A DNA stretch of 64,000 nt from Thamnaconus septentrionalis. Its lineage: Eukaryota; Chordata; Actinopteri; Tetraodontiformes; Monacanthidae. Positions 14,955 to 25,648 of this stretch are shown in pieces (the first letter of the stretch is position 1; every line of letters starts with the position of its first letter). Location of the stretch: contig CM020503.1 in the NCBI GenBank assembly GCA_009823395.1, positions 3,715,001 through 3,779,000 on the forward strand, in the 5' to 3' direction. The notes below the pieces were generated by a model, which did not search any database, was not told the origin of the DNA, and saw nothing but the letters and a program-made list of their open reading frames with translations. The position numbers and the translations under genes were made by a program.

Positions 14955-17230
14955 CGATAGACCCTAGAACCGAGGGAACCGTAAAAATTGAGGAAATTTA
15001 AAAGAGACCTGTCGGACTACAAAGAAAAAAAAGTTTGTCTGTGGAAACAAAGACAAAGCTACAAAACCCAACCGCAACGGAGAAGAACTGTTTCCTTCCA
15101 ACTACCAAGCAGTGATGAAGACCATTCAGAGAAAGACGAGTCCTCTTCATCCAGGTTTTTAGACACCAGATCCAGAGGAAACAACAGATTACAAAGACAA
15201 CAAAGCGCAAGACTAGAAGAGAAGAGGAAGAGGCAGGTCCATCAAAAGTCCTAGGCCTTTATACTAATATCGACCATACTGAAGGACTAGATGCCTTATC
15301 AAATTATTTAGAAAGAGACATCAAGAACAGGCTCTGCGATGAACTGGCGACTTGTCCAGGGTGTCACCCTGCCTTCGCCCTATGACAGCTGGGAGAGGCT
15401 CCAGCAGACCCCCGTGACCCTGAGCTCAGGAAGAAGCTGCTATGGAAGATGAATGAATGAATGAACATCAAGAACAGATGCCCCCTTCTGGCTTCATCCT
15501 GCAACTGGCTGAATTGACTTTACAAAACAATGTGTTTCTATTCAAGAATCAATTTTTTTAAACAAAAGAAAGGTGCAGCAATCGGAGCTTGTTTTGCCCT
15601 AAATTATTCAAATTTGTTTATGGGAGCATGGGAAGAAACATTTGTTGACTCTAATCTTAAATTTTTTTGGACAAATCATATGGTGGGGAAGATATATTGA
15701 TGATATTATCCTACTGTGGTCAGGTTCAGAAACAGAACTTCTTTTATTTCATTCATATTTAAATAACACCAACGGAAATGTGAAACTCAGTCTTGATTTC
15801 TCTTCAACAGAAATAAGTTCTTAGACCTGAAAATCTCCAAAGATGTCAACGGAGATTTGCATACCTCTATTTTTTTTTTTTTTATTTTTAAAAAAACAAA
15901 AACTGATCGCAACACAATCCTCCGAGCAGTCCTCCGAGAAGATTTTCATCCTCCCTGGTTAACAGACAATATTCCTTTTGGTCAATTTTCAGAGACTCAA
16001 ACGTATATGTGATTCAGAAAAAGACAGAAAAAAATGCTCAAGATATGGTCCAGAGATCTAGGGCAAGAGGTTATCAATATGAAACTACATCTAGAGCTTA
16101 CAACAAAGCAAAATGTCTCCCTAGAGAACAATTGCTAGCCCCTAAACAGAAAGAACAACAGAATTCTAATCAAGTATACTTTGTGACACAATATAGTGAC
16201 CATGCAAATAAAATCAAACAAGCTGTCAAAAGAAATTGGGACATTCTAAAAAGTGATAGCGTTCTTAGAGAAGCTATTCCAGACCTTCCAAGCATCAGCT
16301 TCAGAAGAGCTCCAACTTTGAACGATAAACTTGTGAAGTCATCTCCCCCCTGTATCAAAGAAAAACTGACTTTCCTCCACAAAAGGTAATCACAAATGTG
16401 GACATTGCAATCATTGCAGTAATGTGTTAAATGCCAACTATTTTACTGATGTTACATCTGGTCGTAAATTTGACATACATTCATTTATTAATTGCGATAT
16501 GTCTATTGTTGTCTACAGACTTGAGTGCCCATGTGGACATTTCTACATTAGGAAAACAAAACGGCAATTAAAGGCGAGATTGGCAGAACATAAGCATGCA
16601 ATCAGAACGTGTAATCCACAGTACTCCATGGCAGTCCATTGTAAAAATGCAAATCACGGTAGCTTTGATTCTTTCAAAATTTCTGGCATTAAACATGTTG
16701 AAAATGCAATCAGAGGTGGGGAGAGACTTAAAAGACTCCTGCAAAGAGAGTCATAATGGATTTACTCACTAAAAGCTACCATCTATCCAGGGTTAAATGG
16801 TGAACTAGATCTCTCTCCATTCTTGTGATTCCATTCTTGTGATTGAATTCCAGCACTATTGTTATGCGTTGTTGTCTTTGGTGAACGATGATGGCTCCTC
16901 AGTCCTTTGTGAAGCTGTACATATATTTGTATAGTATGTTTTTTTGTTATTATTTTTCATTTTCTTTCTTTCATTTTTAATTTTGTACAGAGTCTTTCAC
17001 CCTCTTTTTTGTCATTGGAAGGTCTGCTGATTAAGTCATGTGACCGGCACATCACTTAATGGTTTAAGAGAGAACTTATGAGAGAACTGAGCCGTCTGTC
17101 AAGCATTTTTATCTTTGCCCTGACGAAGGCCAGTGTGGCTGAAACGCGTTGGCATGTTTTAAATTGATTAGCCAAGTTATAATAAAGCCTTGGGAAGTAT
17201 CACCCTCATGAGCGCCTTAGCTCTCTCTCT
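14955..17230 (+). mobile_element. Decayed Penelope-like retroelement (RT remnant plus GIY-YIG endonuclease)
   Basis: Reading along the plus strand across frame breaks gives a basic N-terminal piece (14988-15254), then a reverse-transcriptase remnant with the catalytic motif YIDDIILLW (about 15690-15720). A linker with closely spaced cysteines (KCGHCNHC, about 16395-16418) follows. Then comes a GIY-YIG-type domain: VVYRLECPCGHFYI, KTKRQLKARLAEHKHAI, ending near 16756. RT joined to a C-terminal GIY-YIG domain is the signature of Penelope-like elements, and the Cys-rich linker suggests the Neptune/Poseidon branch. In the third motif residue the usual V/I-G-K-T reads IRKT. The 3' tail contains CTGACGAAGGCC and GAAACGCGTTGG (about 17119-17151), a string I associate with vertebrate Penelope-like elements. 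Most of the N-terminal RT fingers are missing; the open frames are broken and no product is expected. Outer borders are approximate. Confidence 0.85.
15331..15464 (+). mobile_element. 5'-truncated SINE inserted in the Penelope-like element
   Basis: The 3' part of the same SINE family as 4744-5118 (GCGATGAACTGGCGACTTGT through a GAATGAATGAATGA tail). It is flanked by the 13-bp direct repeat ACATCAAGAACAG at 15318-15330 and 15465-15477. The host sequence is the Penelope-like element, so the SINE is younger. Confidence 0.9.
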
Positions 17231-17459
17231 CTTTTTTTTTTTTTTTTTTTTACAAGCTTTCCTGTGAACTGTTGTATTTCACTGGTATAACAAAAGCGTC
17301 TTTATTTATTTGGGTTATCGATGACACTTTTTATTTACATACTGCTTCTCGATTAGATTTATAGATAGCATTAGCACGTTGTCTCTACCCAAACGCAGAT
17401 AATCACAATTTGTTTGAAGGAAGAGCAAAATAGTAGAGACGATCGCCCTTCGCGAACTA

Positions 17460-17622
17460 ATCCCACCTCCTACTTCATTTTGATTGGTCAGTAATAGTAG
17501 ACAGACAGTTTTTGGTCCAATAGAATATCAGCTCCTCCGTTCGTTTCCCGGCGTGCTCGTTCTCGTGGTGCGCGCCAGTCATTGAAACTTGCCTGGACTT
17601 GCAAACAGGGAAGCGACCGCAG
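17460..17622 (+). promoter_or_regulatory. xrcc6 promoter and untranslated first exon
   Basis: Two CCAAT boxes, one in each orientation (ATTGG at 17483-17487, CCAAT at 17517-17521), lie 40-100 bp before a GC-rich stretch at 17525-17600. That stretch ends in a good splice donor (GCA|gtaagtg, about 17619-17620). The next acceptor (18110) joins a leader of 12 bases to the ATG. No TATA box is evident, as expected for a housekeeping repair gene. Confidence 0.6.
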
Positions 17623-18122
17623 TAAGTGACTGAACACTTAGCATGGATTCATACTTGTTCTGACTGTTTCAACGTGTTTTTTTTTATACGGTATCAAGCG
17701 CATAAACAGAACGGTGTGTTTTTTCTACCAACTGGCCAAAAAAACAAGGGAAAGTGGACAGTTGCAGCTAAGCTAGCATGTTAGCAGATGATTGTTGACG
17801 TGACGTCAGTTGTGTAAATATTAATCTCTTAATCGTGGCAAGGCTGAATAGTTTCACTGCCTAGTTGGTATTACTTTCTGGGCTGTATCGGCTTGTTTTA
17901 ATTTGGTGTATTCACCGCAGAGTTCCCCTGCTAAATGATGCATTCAAGGCATCAAATCTTTGCCTTAGCCGACCTTTGTTCTGAACGATTTGACCCACGG
18001 TTTCTTCCGGCAAATTCTTCAAATTATTTTCTTGAATTATTTTCCTAAAGTCTCCAGGCTGGGTTTTGATAAATGCAAATGTCCGATTCAAAGTTTGAAC
18101 TTTTTGACAGAAAGCAGCGCTG

Positions 18123-21100
18123 ATGGCAGAGTGGAACGCCTACTACCGGAATGAGGATGACGAAGAGGGGCAGGATGAAGGAGAGGAGGCTGGAGGTGAG
18201 ACGAGAGCTGCAGTAGCTCAGCGCTGCGTGCTCGGTTCAAACAAAGCCAAGTCATTCCACTTTCACCCATGTGTCCTACTTATGCTTCCCCTTTGTTATA
18301 GCTCCCACCTGCCTTCTCATATTTTTGAGTATTTCACCTTCCTCTCACTTGAATTTTCATTGTTTTCTCATGATGCCAGTATGATCCTGCCATAACTCTT
18401 TGAAGCACTTAGCCTGCATGTCAGAGAAGTGCTACTGATTTTTATTTTATTTTATTATTATTATTTTTTTACTATTTTATCAAACAAGCACGTTTTAGCG
18501 TTATCAAGTATTTATGCTAAATGAAATACCTTGCACAATTGGTGCATGCAGAAATGTTACAATGGTGTGGCTGGGTTGGTAGGCTGTTGAACATCTTGCA
18601 TTGTGAATTTTACTGTTTTTCTTTTTGATTACATGCTCACTTAAAACTATGACATAAGTGCATGCATTCAAACATCCTGAATGACCTTCAGCTTTGCTGG
18701 ACCGCTGCTAATTTTATTGCATGTTTAGGGGGAAATGAAAACATGTTACTAACCCCAAAATAAAAATTGAACGGAAAAGCATTGCAATATCAAATTGTGG
18801 TTGAATGTTAAATATGCATCAATACAGAAACCTCTAACACATCTTTGCTCATCAATCAAATGCTTTATCAAATCACATTTTCTCTCTCTATAGCCTCATT
18901 TGCCTTTTGCTGTGATTTTTTTGTGTGACGGTAATGACTCTTTTGGCACTCAACAGGTGGCGCCATTGACACTTCTAAGCCTCTGACCCACAAACCATTA
19001 TCAACTGTGTTTTTCAGGTGATTACAAAGTCTCTGGTCGAGACAGTTTGGTTTTTTTGGTGGACGCCTCCAAGGAAATGTTAATCAAAGGTGAAAACGGG
19101 GAGCCCTCCAACTTCGACACAACAATGCAGGTATCATCATGCAAAGTAGTCTAACATGATAAATTATTTTTTTGACAATGAAAGAAATTGTGCAGAAAGT
19201 GTGTTTGCAAATGCTCGTTTTACGTGGCCATTCAATCTACGTTTTATGAGTTAAAACTCATTAAATCTGATGCAACAGACAAACTTGAAAACGTTTTCTG
19301 TGTCTCCGTTTATAAAAATTGGACTCGTACGCACATTAATTTTTGCCCAGTCATGCCTCCCTAATACATTTTTAAAGGTAAATTTTCCTCAACACATAGC
19401 TTCATCCTGAACTACTCGTTAGTGCTAAAGCTTGTTCATGTTGATCTTACTATAGCTGTTAGTGTTTTTTTCTTTCTTTAGTATTTTTATTGTTCTGTCC
19501 CTATTTCTATGTAGGTTGTGCGCAGTGTTTACACCAGTAAGATCATCAGCAGTCCGAGTGACCTGGTGGCTCTGGTGTTCTATGGCACAGAGCAGAGCAA
19601 AAATCCCAGGGACTCCTTCAAGCATGTCTATGTTTACCACAGCCTGGATGAACCCGGTAAAATTGGGCTTGTCAACCCAGTTTTTGACACACTTTTACAA
19701 GACAAATACCCCCCAAAAACAAAATTGACATTATTAAATAAAATATAAATGAACTACATTCCCTAATTTTTTTTGATCACATTTTTGTTCTATTGAATAG
19801 TTTTTTCACCTTTTTTAATTTCCACAGGTGCAAAGCGGGTGCAGGAAGTGGATGCACTGCGGGGGTCAAGGGGAGCCCAGCTCGTGGCGGACACCATGGG
19901 CAGTGGGGAGACGGCGCTCGGCGAAGCCCTGTGGTGCTGCGCCAACCTCTACAGCGACATCAAGCTTCGTCTCTCACACAAGCGGCTCATGATTTTCACT
20001 TGCAGAGATAAACCACACGGTGGCGACAGCGCCAAGGATCGACAGGCTCGCACCAAGGCCGGTGACCTCAAGGAGACCGGTGTGTAAATAACAGATTGAT
20101 TTTTCTTTATTAAAACCTGCAGTAAGATCGAAAAGCTGTAAGCTAGAACTGATGTGTTGCTTTTAAACAAAACAATTAAGTGCAGTCTTGTGTTCCAGTG
20201 AAGTTAAATTACGAGCTTACTCGATGTCCCCCTGCTTTTCCAGGCGTCGTCATTGATCTGATGCACCTGATGAAACCAGGTGGCTTTGACATCTCGTCCT
20301 TCTTCCGTGACATTGTAAGTCCCCCCGAGGATGAGCGAGACCTGGGCTTGCAGCTGGAGCCCTGCACCAAACTGGAGGACCTCCTGAAGCGGGTGCAGGC
20401 CAAGAACCACAAGAAGAGAGCCATGGCCCGGTAGTCCTGACACACACATCGGCCTCTCTGGATGAATGCTTGCTCACTTTTCATTGGTTCATCACTCACT
20501 TTGTTCCACCATGTTGATGTTTAACAATGAACTCCTCTCCTCCTCTTCCTCCTCTTCCTCCTCTTGCCTCTGCGACATCAATCCCACCTCTTCTACTCTT
20601 TAGGTTTAACCTGTGTCTCGGTGAGGAGGTAAAACTGGCCGTGGGACTTTATGCAACGGCTGTCACGGCCCGAAAACCACCTCCCATCAGACTGTACAGG
20701 GAAACCAACAAATCGGTCCGCAGCAAAACGCGAACAGTTTCACACGGAGACTGGCAGCCTGCTGCTGCCCAGTGACATAAAGAAGGCCCAGGTATGAAAG
20801 GATCCTGCAGCAATTAAACTCTCATATACATAAACACAATACCAGCTGGAATCACCATCAGGGTATCAGCACTTCTCCTGTCAGCGGTTGTCCGTTTTTT
20901 GTCCCCACCTGCACATGTGTTCCGTGCAGACATACGGTGGGAAACAGATCGTGATGGAGGAAGACGAGGTCAATTTCATCAAGAAGTTTGAAGATCCTGG
21001 GATGTCTCTGATCGGATTCAAACCGATGGAGAAGCTCAAAATTCACCACCATGTGCGACAGTCGTGCTTCCTCTATCCTGAGGAGGGCGAGGTCAAAGGT

Positions 21101-24100
21101 ACAAGTGTTGGTCTGACGATTGGAGAAATATTTGTGCAAATATTCTGTTCTCTGTATTTATAACTTAGGTTGCTCTAATAGAGGGCCGGGCAAACTTTTT
21201 GACTGGTGGCCCACATTGGGTTCTAAAATTTGACAGATGGGCCGGAGCAGCAGCAGATGGATGGAGTGTTTTGGTGACCCACCTCATAGGAGTAAAAATA
21301 CATATCATGGGTTACGTAGAAAACGTGTGTCACAACAAAATGTCTGTCAATTGAAAAGACTTTTAAAAGACTGAAAAAGTGGATGAAATGCAGCTATTTT
21401 ATGACTTACTGCCTATTAATATTTCTTCAAGTTCGGCAGGCCAGATTAAAAAGTGTAACGGACCGTATATGGTCCCGGGGCCGTAGTTTGCCCACGCCTG
21501 CTCTAATATGTTTCATGTCTTCCGCCGCAGGCAGCTCGTGTCTCTTCTCTGCCCTGCTGACCAAGTGCATCGAGAAAGACGTCTTTGCCGTGTGTCGTCT
21601 GGTCTCTCGCCGAAACTACTCGCCTCGCTTTGTGGCCCTGTTGCCTCAGAAGGAAGTGTTGGATGAGGGGAAGTTCCAGATCACATCTCCAGGTGACGCA
21701 CGGCGGGGATGAGCCTCACTGGGTTTGATCTTGGTTTCAGTGAACCATATTTCCATAAAGTTGCAGCATCGTGTCCGTCTGGTCTCTGTCAGGCTTCAAC
21801 GTCATCTACCTGCCCTACGCCGATGACATACGGGCCCTGGACCCTCCCCAGTTCCCATCAGCGTCTGAAACACAGATTGACAAGATGAAGGAGATCATTT
21901 CCAAGCTGCGCTTCAAATACAGGTAGCAGCAGCGCGCTGTCCCTTTAAGCACTAGTAGCAGAATGGTTCAAATAAAGTCAAATTGAGCTCTGTCCTCTTG
22001 TGTCGATCACCTTACATGGAAACATTTAAAATCATACTAATAGCTATACTCTCTCAAAAGAATGCTGCCACTGACCACTGGTATTGGGCCTCACTTAGAT
22101 GCCTGCGTCTCATAAATTAGCCAAATATGGTTTGAACATCGCCAACAATCGTCCCATGAGCTTTCTATGGCCTGTCTAGTACAGGGGTGCACACACTTTT
22201 TCAACTTGCGAGCTACTTACAAAATGACCAAGTCATGTTCCCATGTGCATGTGTCCTTATAATTGTCCAGCAAACTCATGGTTTAAAAGTGGTAAGGTTT
22301 ATGAGTGCCTGCTTGTCTTTGTGCACATAGGTGTGTCCTTATAATTGCGTGTGTGTGAAACGCAGACGTTTTGCTAGCTGCTTCTCCCATGATCTGCGGC
22401 GCGTCTTGCGTATGCAGTGCCGCGCTTTCTTTTTGTCTCATGCGTCGACTCGATCGTTCGAGGATTGCAAGATCGCCCGACAACCCAGCTAGTTTCGCGT
22501 GTATTTAAAACAACAGTGAAACTGTTTTGCCCGCCCCAACTGTGTCTCAAGTATCGCTGTGGGTAAAAAGAAGAGAAAAAAACAATTGCCTCGTCTCATC
22601 GCGATTGACCCAAACTACCTTCGCGATCGACCGGTAGATCGCAATGGACGCATTGGGCACCCCTGGTCTAGTAGCACTGGGATTTCTAACAGCACGCATA
22701 ACTTGCCTCAATTTAATCACTTTTCGCCAATAAATCCCACTGGTGCTTGTGTCAAAACCTCACAGGACTCGTATCAGGTCGTCTATCACTATAAACTGAA
22801 CTTGTAGATGTTCCAGTGACATAAAACAAAATGATGGATGTCCCTTTAATAGATATGAAAGTGTATGAAAGTGTCCTCGGTGTTCTTACTCTTGTCTTGA
22901 TGATGTGTTCAGGAGTGAAGCATTTGAGAACCCGGTGATCCAGAAGCACTACAGGAACCTGGAGGCCCTGGCTCTGGACATGATGGCTCCAGAGGAAACC
23001 GAGGATCTCATCAGTAAGACTCAGACACACACTTGTGGTTTGTCCTCTGTTTGAGTCCATCACCTTGCTTTTTTGTCACTCTTCACATCTCTTCCTCTCC
23101 TCAGTGCCAAAGGTGGAGCAGATGGACCAGCGGCTGGGCGACTTGGCTCTGGACTTTAAAGATCTGGTCTACCCTGCCCACTACAATCCTGACAGCAAAC
23201 CAGCCCCAAAACGAAAAACAGGTGAGGGCTCTCTGTGTTAAAGGGCTAGCTCACCACTGTCACAAGGCCTGGATCTGCATTCACGTCATGTCTCATGAGA
23301 ACAGACCGCGGACGCTAACATAAACACAGCTACTGTGCAGGATGCTGCACTAGATATTTTGGATGAAAACATTGTCCAACAACATTGCTGTTTCGAATCA
23401 AGTCGGACGGCAGAGTCCTACACACCCTTGGATGACACCACACTAGTGATATGAAGTGATATGTGGAGCTTTTCTTCTGTTGTTTGGCATGAACGCTGGT
23501 GCTATTAGCACTGGTTGAGTAAACTCCAGTGTGGTTCTGTGGACTTGAATATAGCTGCCTTTCCATTACCCCTAGAATTGCACAAAACCTAAATATGGCA
23601 ATAAAAAACTGGTCATGGAAAACCTCTGAGATATGGCTGAAAGGTTTTGAAGCTCTCATGAGATGGTTTTTCAGACGTATCGATTTAGAGGTATGTCGCA
23701 AAAGTGTCATGGAAACACTTTTTTCGCATTTACACGTCAGAGGACGAGACATACAGGGGTCACGTGACCAGTTCACTTCAAGTGAAAATGGCACGTTATG
23801 TTTGGACGGTGGAGGGTATGGAATATATTTTACATGTAATCAAGAGAAAAATTGCCTCTCCCACTCTGCTGCTGAATCTCTCATCCACGCCTCCATCTCC
23901 TCCCACCTTGATTACTGCAACTCCCTTCTGTATGGCATCTCCTTCCAATCCCTCCATAAACTCCAAATGGTTCAGAACTCTGCTGCCCGCCTCCTCACTG
24001 ACACCCGGTCCCGTGATCACATCACTCCCATTCTGCAGTCTCTTCACTCAAACATCGCATCTGCTTCAAAATACTCCTCCTCACCTTCAAAGCTCTCCAC

Positions 24101-24219
24101 CACTTTCGTTACTGTTGTGTTCTCCTGTTAAGTATGTTCTGTTATGTATGTTTTGCCCCCCCCCCTCCTTCCCTCTTATGTAAGCGTCTTTGGGTTTGAA
24201 AAGCGCGATATAAATACAA

Positions 24220-24260
<41 letters not shown>

Positions 24261-24725
24261 GAATATAACAACCATTCTTGACAGCAAGCAAACGTAAACA
24301 CACAAAAGCATACGTAATCTCGAGAATTACAGTTTATGTGCTTCACACCATTCAATGGAAACACCTGCAAATCGCGCTTTATCGAAATTTTAGAAATATC
24401 GCTTTTATTTTGCAAAAAACTTTAATGGAAGCGCAGCTTATGGCAACAGAGCAACCTGCCTTTACGGCAAGTAGGATATGAGTGAGCTGTAACTTTCACC
24501 TTTAATCTCTTACCATGAATCACAGTCGATGGCGGAGGCGGAGCCGAGAAGAAGCCCAAAGTGGAGGTCTCAGAAGACGAGCTGAGGGCCCACCTGCAGA
24601 AGGGCACCCTGACAAAGCTGACGGTGCCTGTGTTGAAGGAGGCCTGCAAACAGTTTGGGATCCCAACCACAGGGGCCAAGAAGCAGGACCTGGTGGACGC
24701 CCTGACGGGCCACCTGGGCCCGTGA
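18123..24725 (+). CDS. xrcc6: Ku70, DNA-end-binding subunit (XRCC6), about 610 aa, one apparent frame break
   Basis: Ku70 pairs with Ku80 to ring broken DNA ends and recruit DNA-PKcs in non-homologous end joining. Twelve coding exons: 18123-18195, 19018-19130, 19515-19656, 19828-20079, 20244-20430, 20604-20791, 20930-21098, 21531-21692, 21793-21922, 22913-23013, 23105-23221 and 24526-24725. The acidic N-terminus leads into the vWA domain ([16 protein letters not shown]), then the Ku core beta-barrel ([44 protein letters not shown]). A basic [14 protein letters not shown] nuclear-localisation linker and a C-terminal SAP domain ([20 protein letters not shown]) follow. Length equals the human protein (609). 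In exon 6 one extra G at about 20737 breaks the frame between KTRT and GSLLLPSD; every other exon is intact. Introns 8, 9 and 11 carry transposons. Confidence 0.95.
21181..21500 (+). mobile_element. hAT-like non-autonomous element (family 1), 320 bp
   Basis: Terminal inverted repeats around GGGCAAACTTTTTGACTGG (left) and GTAGTTTGCCCACGCCTG (right), flanked by a perfect 8-bp duplication CTCTAATA (21173-21180, 21501-21508). It lies in the intron before xrcc6 exon 8. Related copies are at 30186, 42346, 51115 and 54963. Confidence 0.9.
22182..22665 (+). mobile_element. hAT-like non-autonomous element (family 2), 484 bp
   Basis: Ends CAGGGGTGCACACAC and GGGCACCCCTG, with a perfect 8-bp duplication GTCTAGTA (22174-22181, 22666-22673). 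It lies in an xrcc6 intron. The interior has GC-rich segments and no coding frame of note. Confidence 0.9.
23551..24440. mobile_element. MITE-like element split by an L2 fragment
   Basis: The outer ends are inverted repeats: AGCTGCCTTTCCATTA at 23553-23568 matches the reverse complement of TAATGGAAGCGCAGCT at 24424-24439 with two differences. The similarity runs further inward (GCACAAAACCTAAATATGGC against TTGCAAAATAAAAGCGATAT). No coding capacity. It lies in the last xrcc6 intron. Superfamily unknown. Confidence 0.6.
23855..24259 (+). mobile_element. L2/Rex1-type LINE 3' fragment
   Basis: Translation gives the typical C-terminal reverse-transcriptase region of vertebrate L2-like LINEs: [41 protein letters not shown], then after a small deletion [17 protein letters not shown]. 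The 3' end has the hallmark TTGAAAAGCGCGATATAAAT followed by an (ATT)n tail. It is 5'-truncated and frame-broken. Confidence 0.85.
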
Positions 24726-25648
24726 CAGACATCATATAAACTTCTCTGTGCCTTTAAAAATCTGCTCAGAGTCAGAATTTTCATGCTAAACCCTGATCAT
24801 AGGTGCAGAAACACCTGCTGCTTCTCTGCAATATAAACTTTTTTCTCAAAGTCTTTGTATGTCTTTTGCAGCCTTGGATTGGCCATCGTCATCTGTATTT
24901 CATGAAGCTTTAGCCTTTAGCAGCAGGCTGTGATTCTCTTTGTTGAGCTTGCCGCTGCCACAACATGTACAAAAGCATCTGGCGAAGGAAAAAGGGGTGA
25001 CGTGACGCAAATAAATCTAGTGTAAACATTGTCCCTCCCTGTTGATCTTGCATTCTTATTAATAAACCACCTTCTGCCGTTGCCGTCACTTGGTGAATTG
25101 TCAGAAGCACAAGCAGCATTTCCAGTTGTTCTTGTAGCAGGGAAGAAGGCGTGTCCTTTCACAATAAGACGGCAGCATACCTGCAAGGCAGGCTGGAGTC
25201 AGAGGAGTGTTCCTGTTGAGGGCAGGCCCAAGCAGGCAAAACTGCACTGGAGCCGGAAGAGCAGCTCACACACACACACACACCTTTGACCTTAGGAGTT
25301 ACGTCAGATTATGACTGGCTGAGATTGTGCAGGAAAATTTGTCTTCACTCCAGGTAAAGGAGCTTGTACTTTCATTTAGCTGTTGTTAATGTTTTAAATA
25401 GTCTTTATATGTCTTTTTTATATATGTAATTATGCCACTGACTATTGTGGCACTGCTACACAGGCAGCCTTTATTGTTTTATCACTGTTCTTTCAGATAG
25501 TTTTAGTCTGTGCGTAGCAACAAGCCTGATCTTGCTATCACTTTGTTGTAACGTGAGCAGAACAGACAACATTGACAATAATTTGCGAACACATTTTACT
25601 TTGAATTTTCAGCTTTTGCTGTCCAGGTTCTGGGTGAGTGACACAGCA
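24726..25648. other. xrcc6 3' UTR and intergenic DNA
   Basis: xrcc6 3' UTR with a possible AATAAA at 25010-25015, then unique sequence and a short CA run at about 25268-25283. Leader exons of the downstream GTPase gene may lie here; I cannot place them. Confidence 0.4.

Noticed and set aside
23529..24131. 200-codon frame as a host gene
   Set aside because: Its second half is L2 reverse transcriptase and the first half is MITE sequence.
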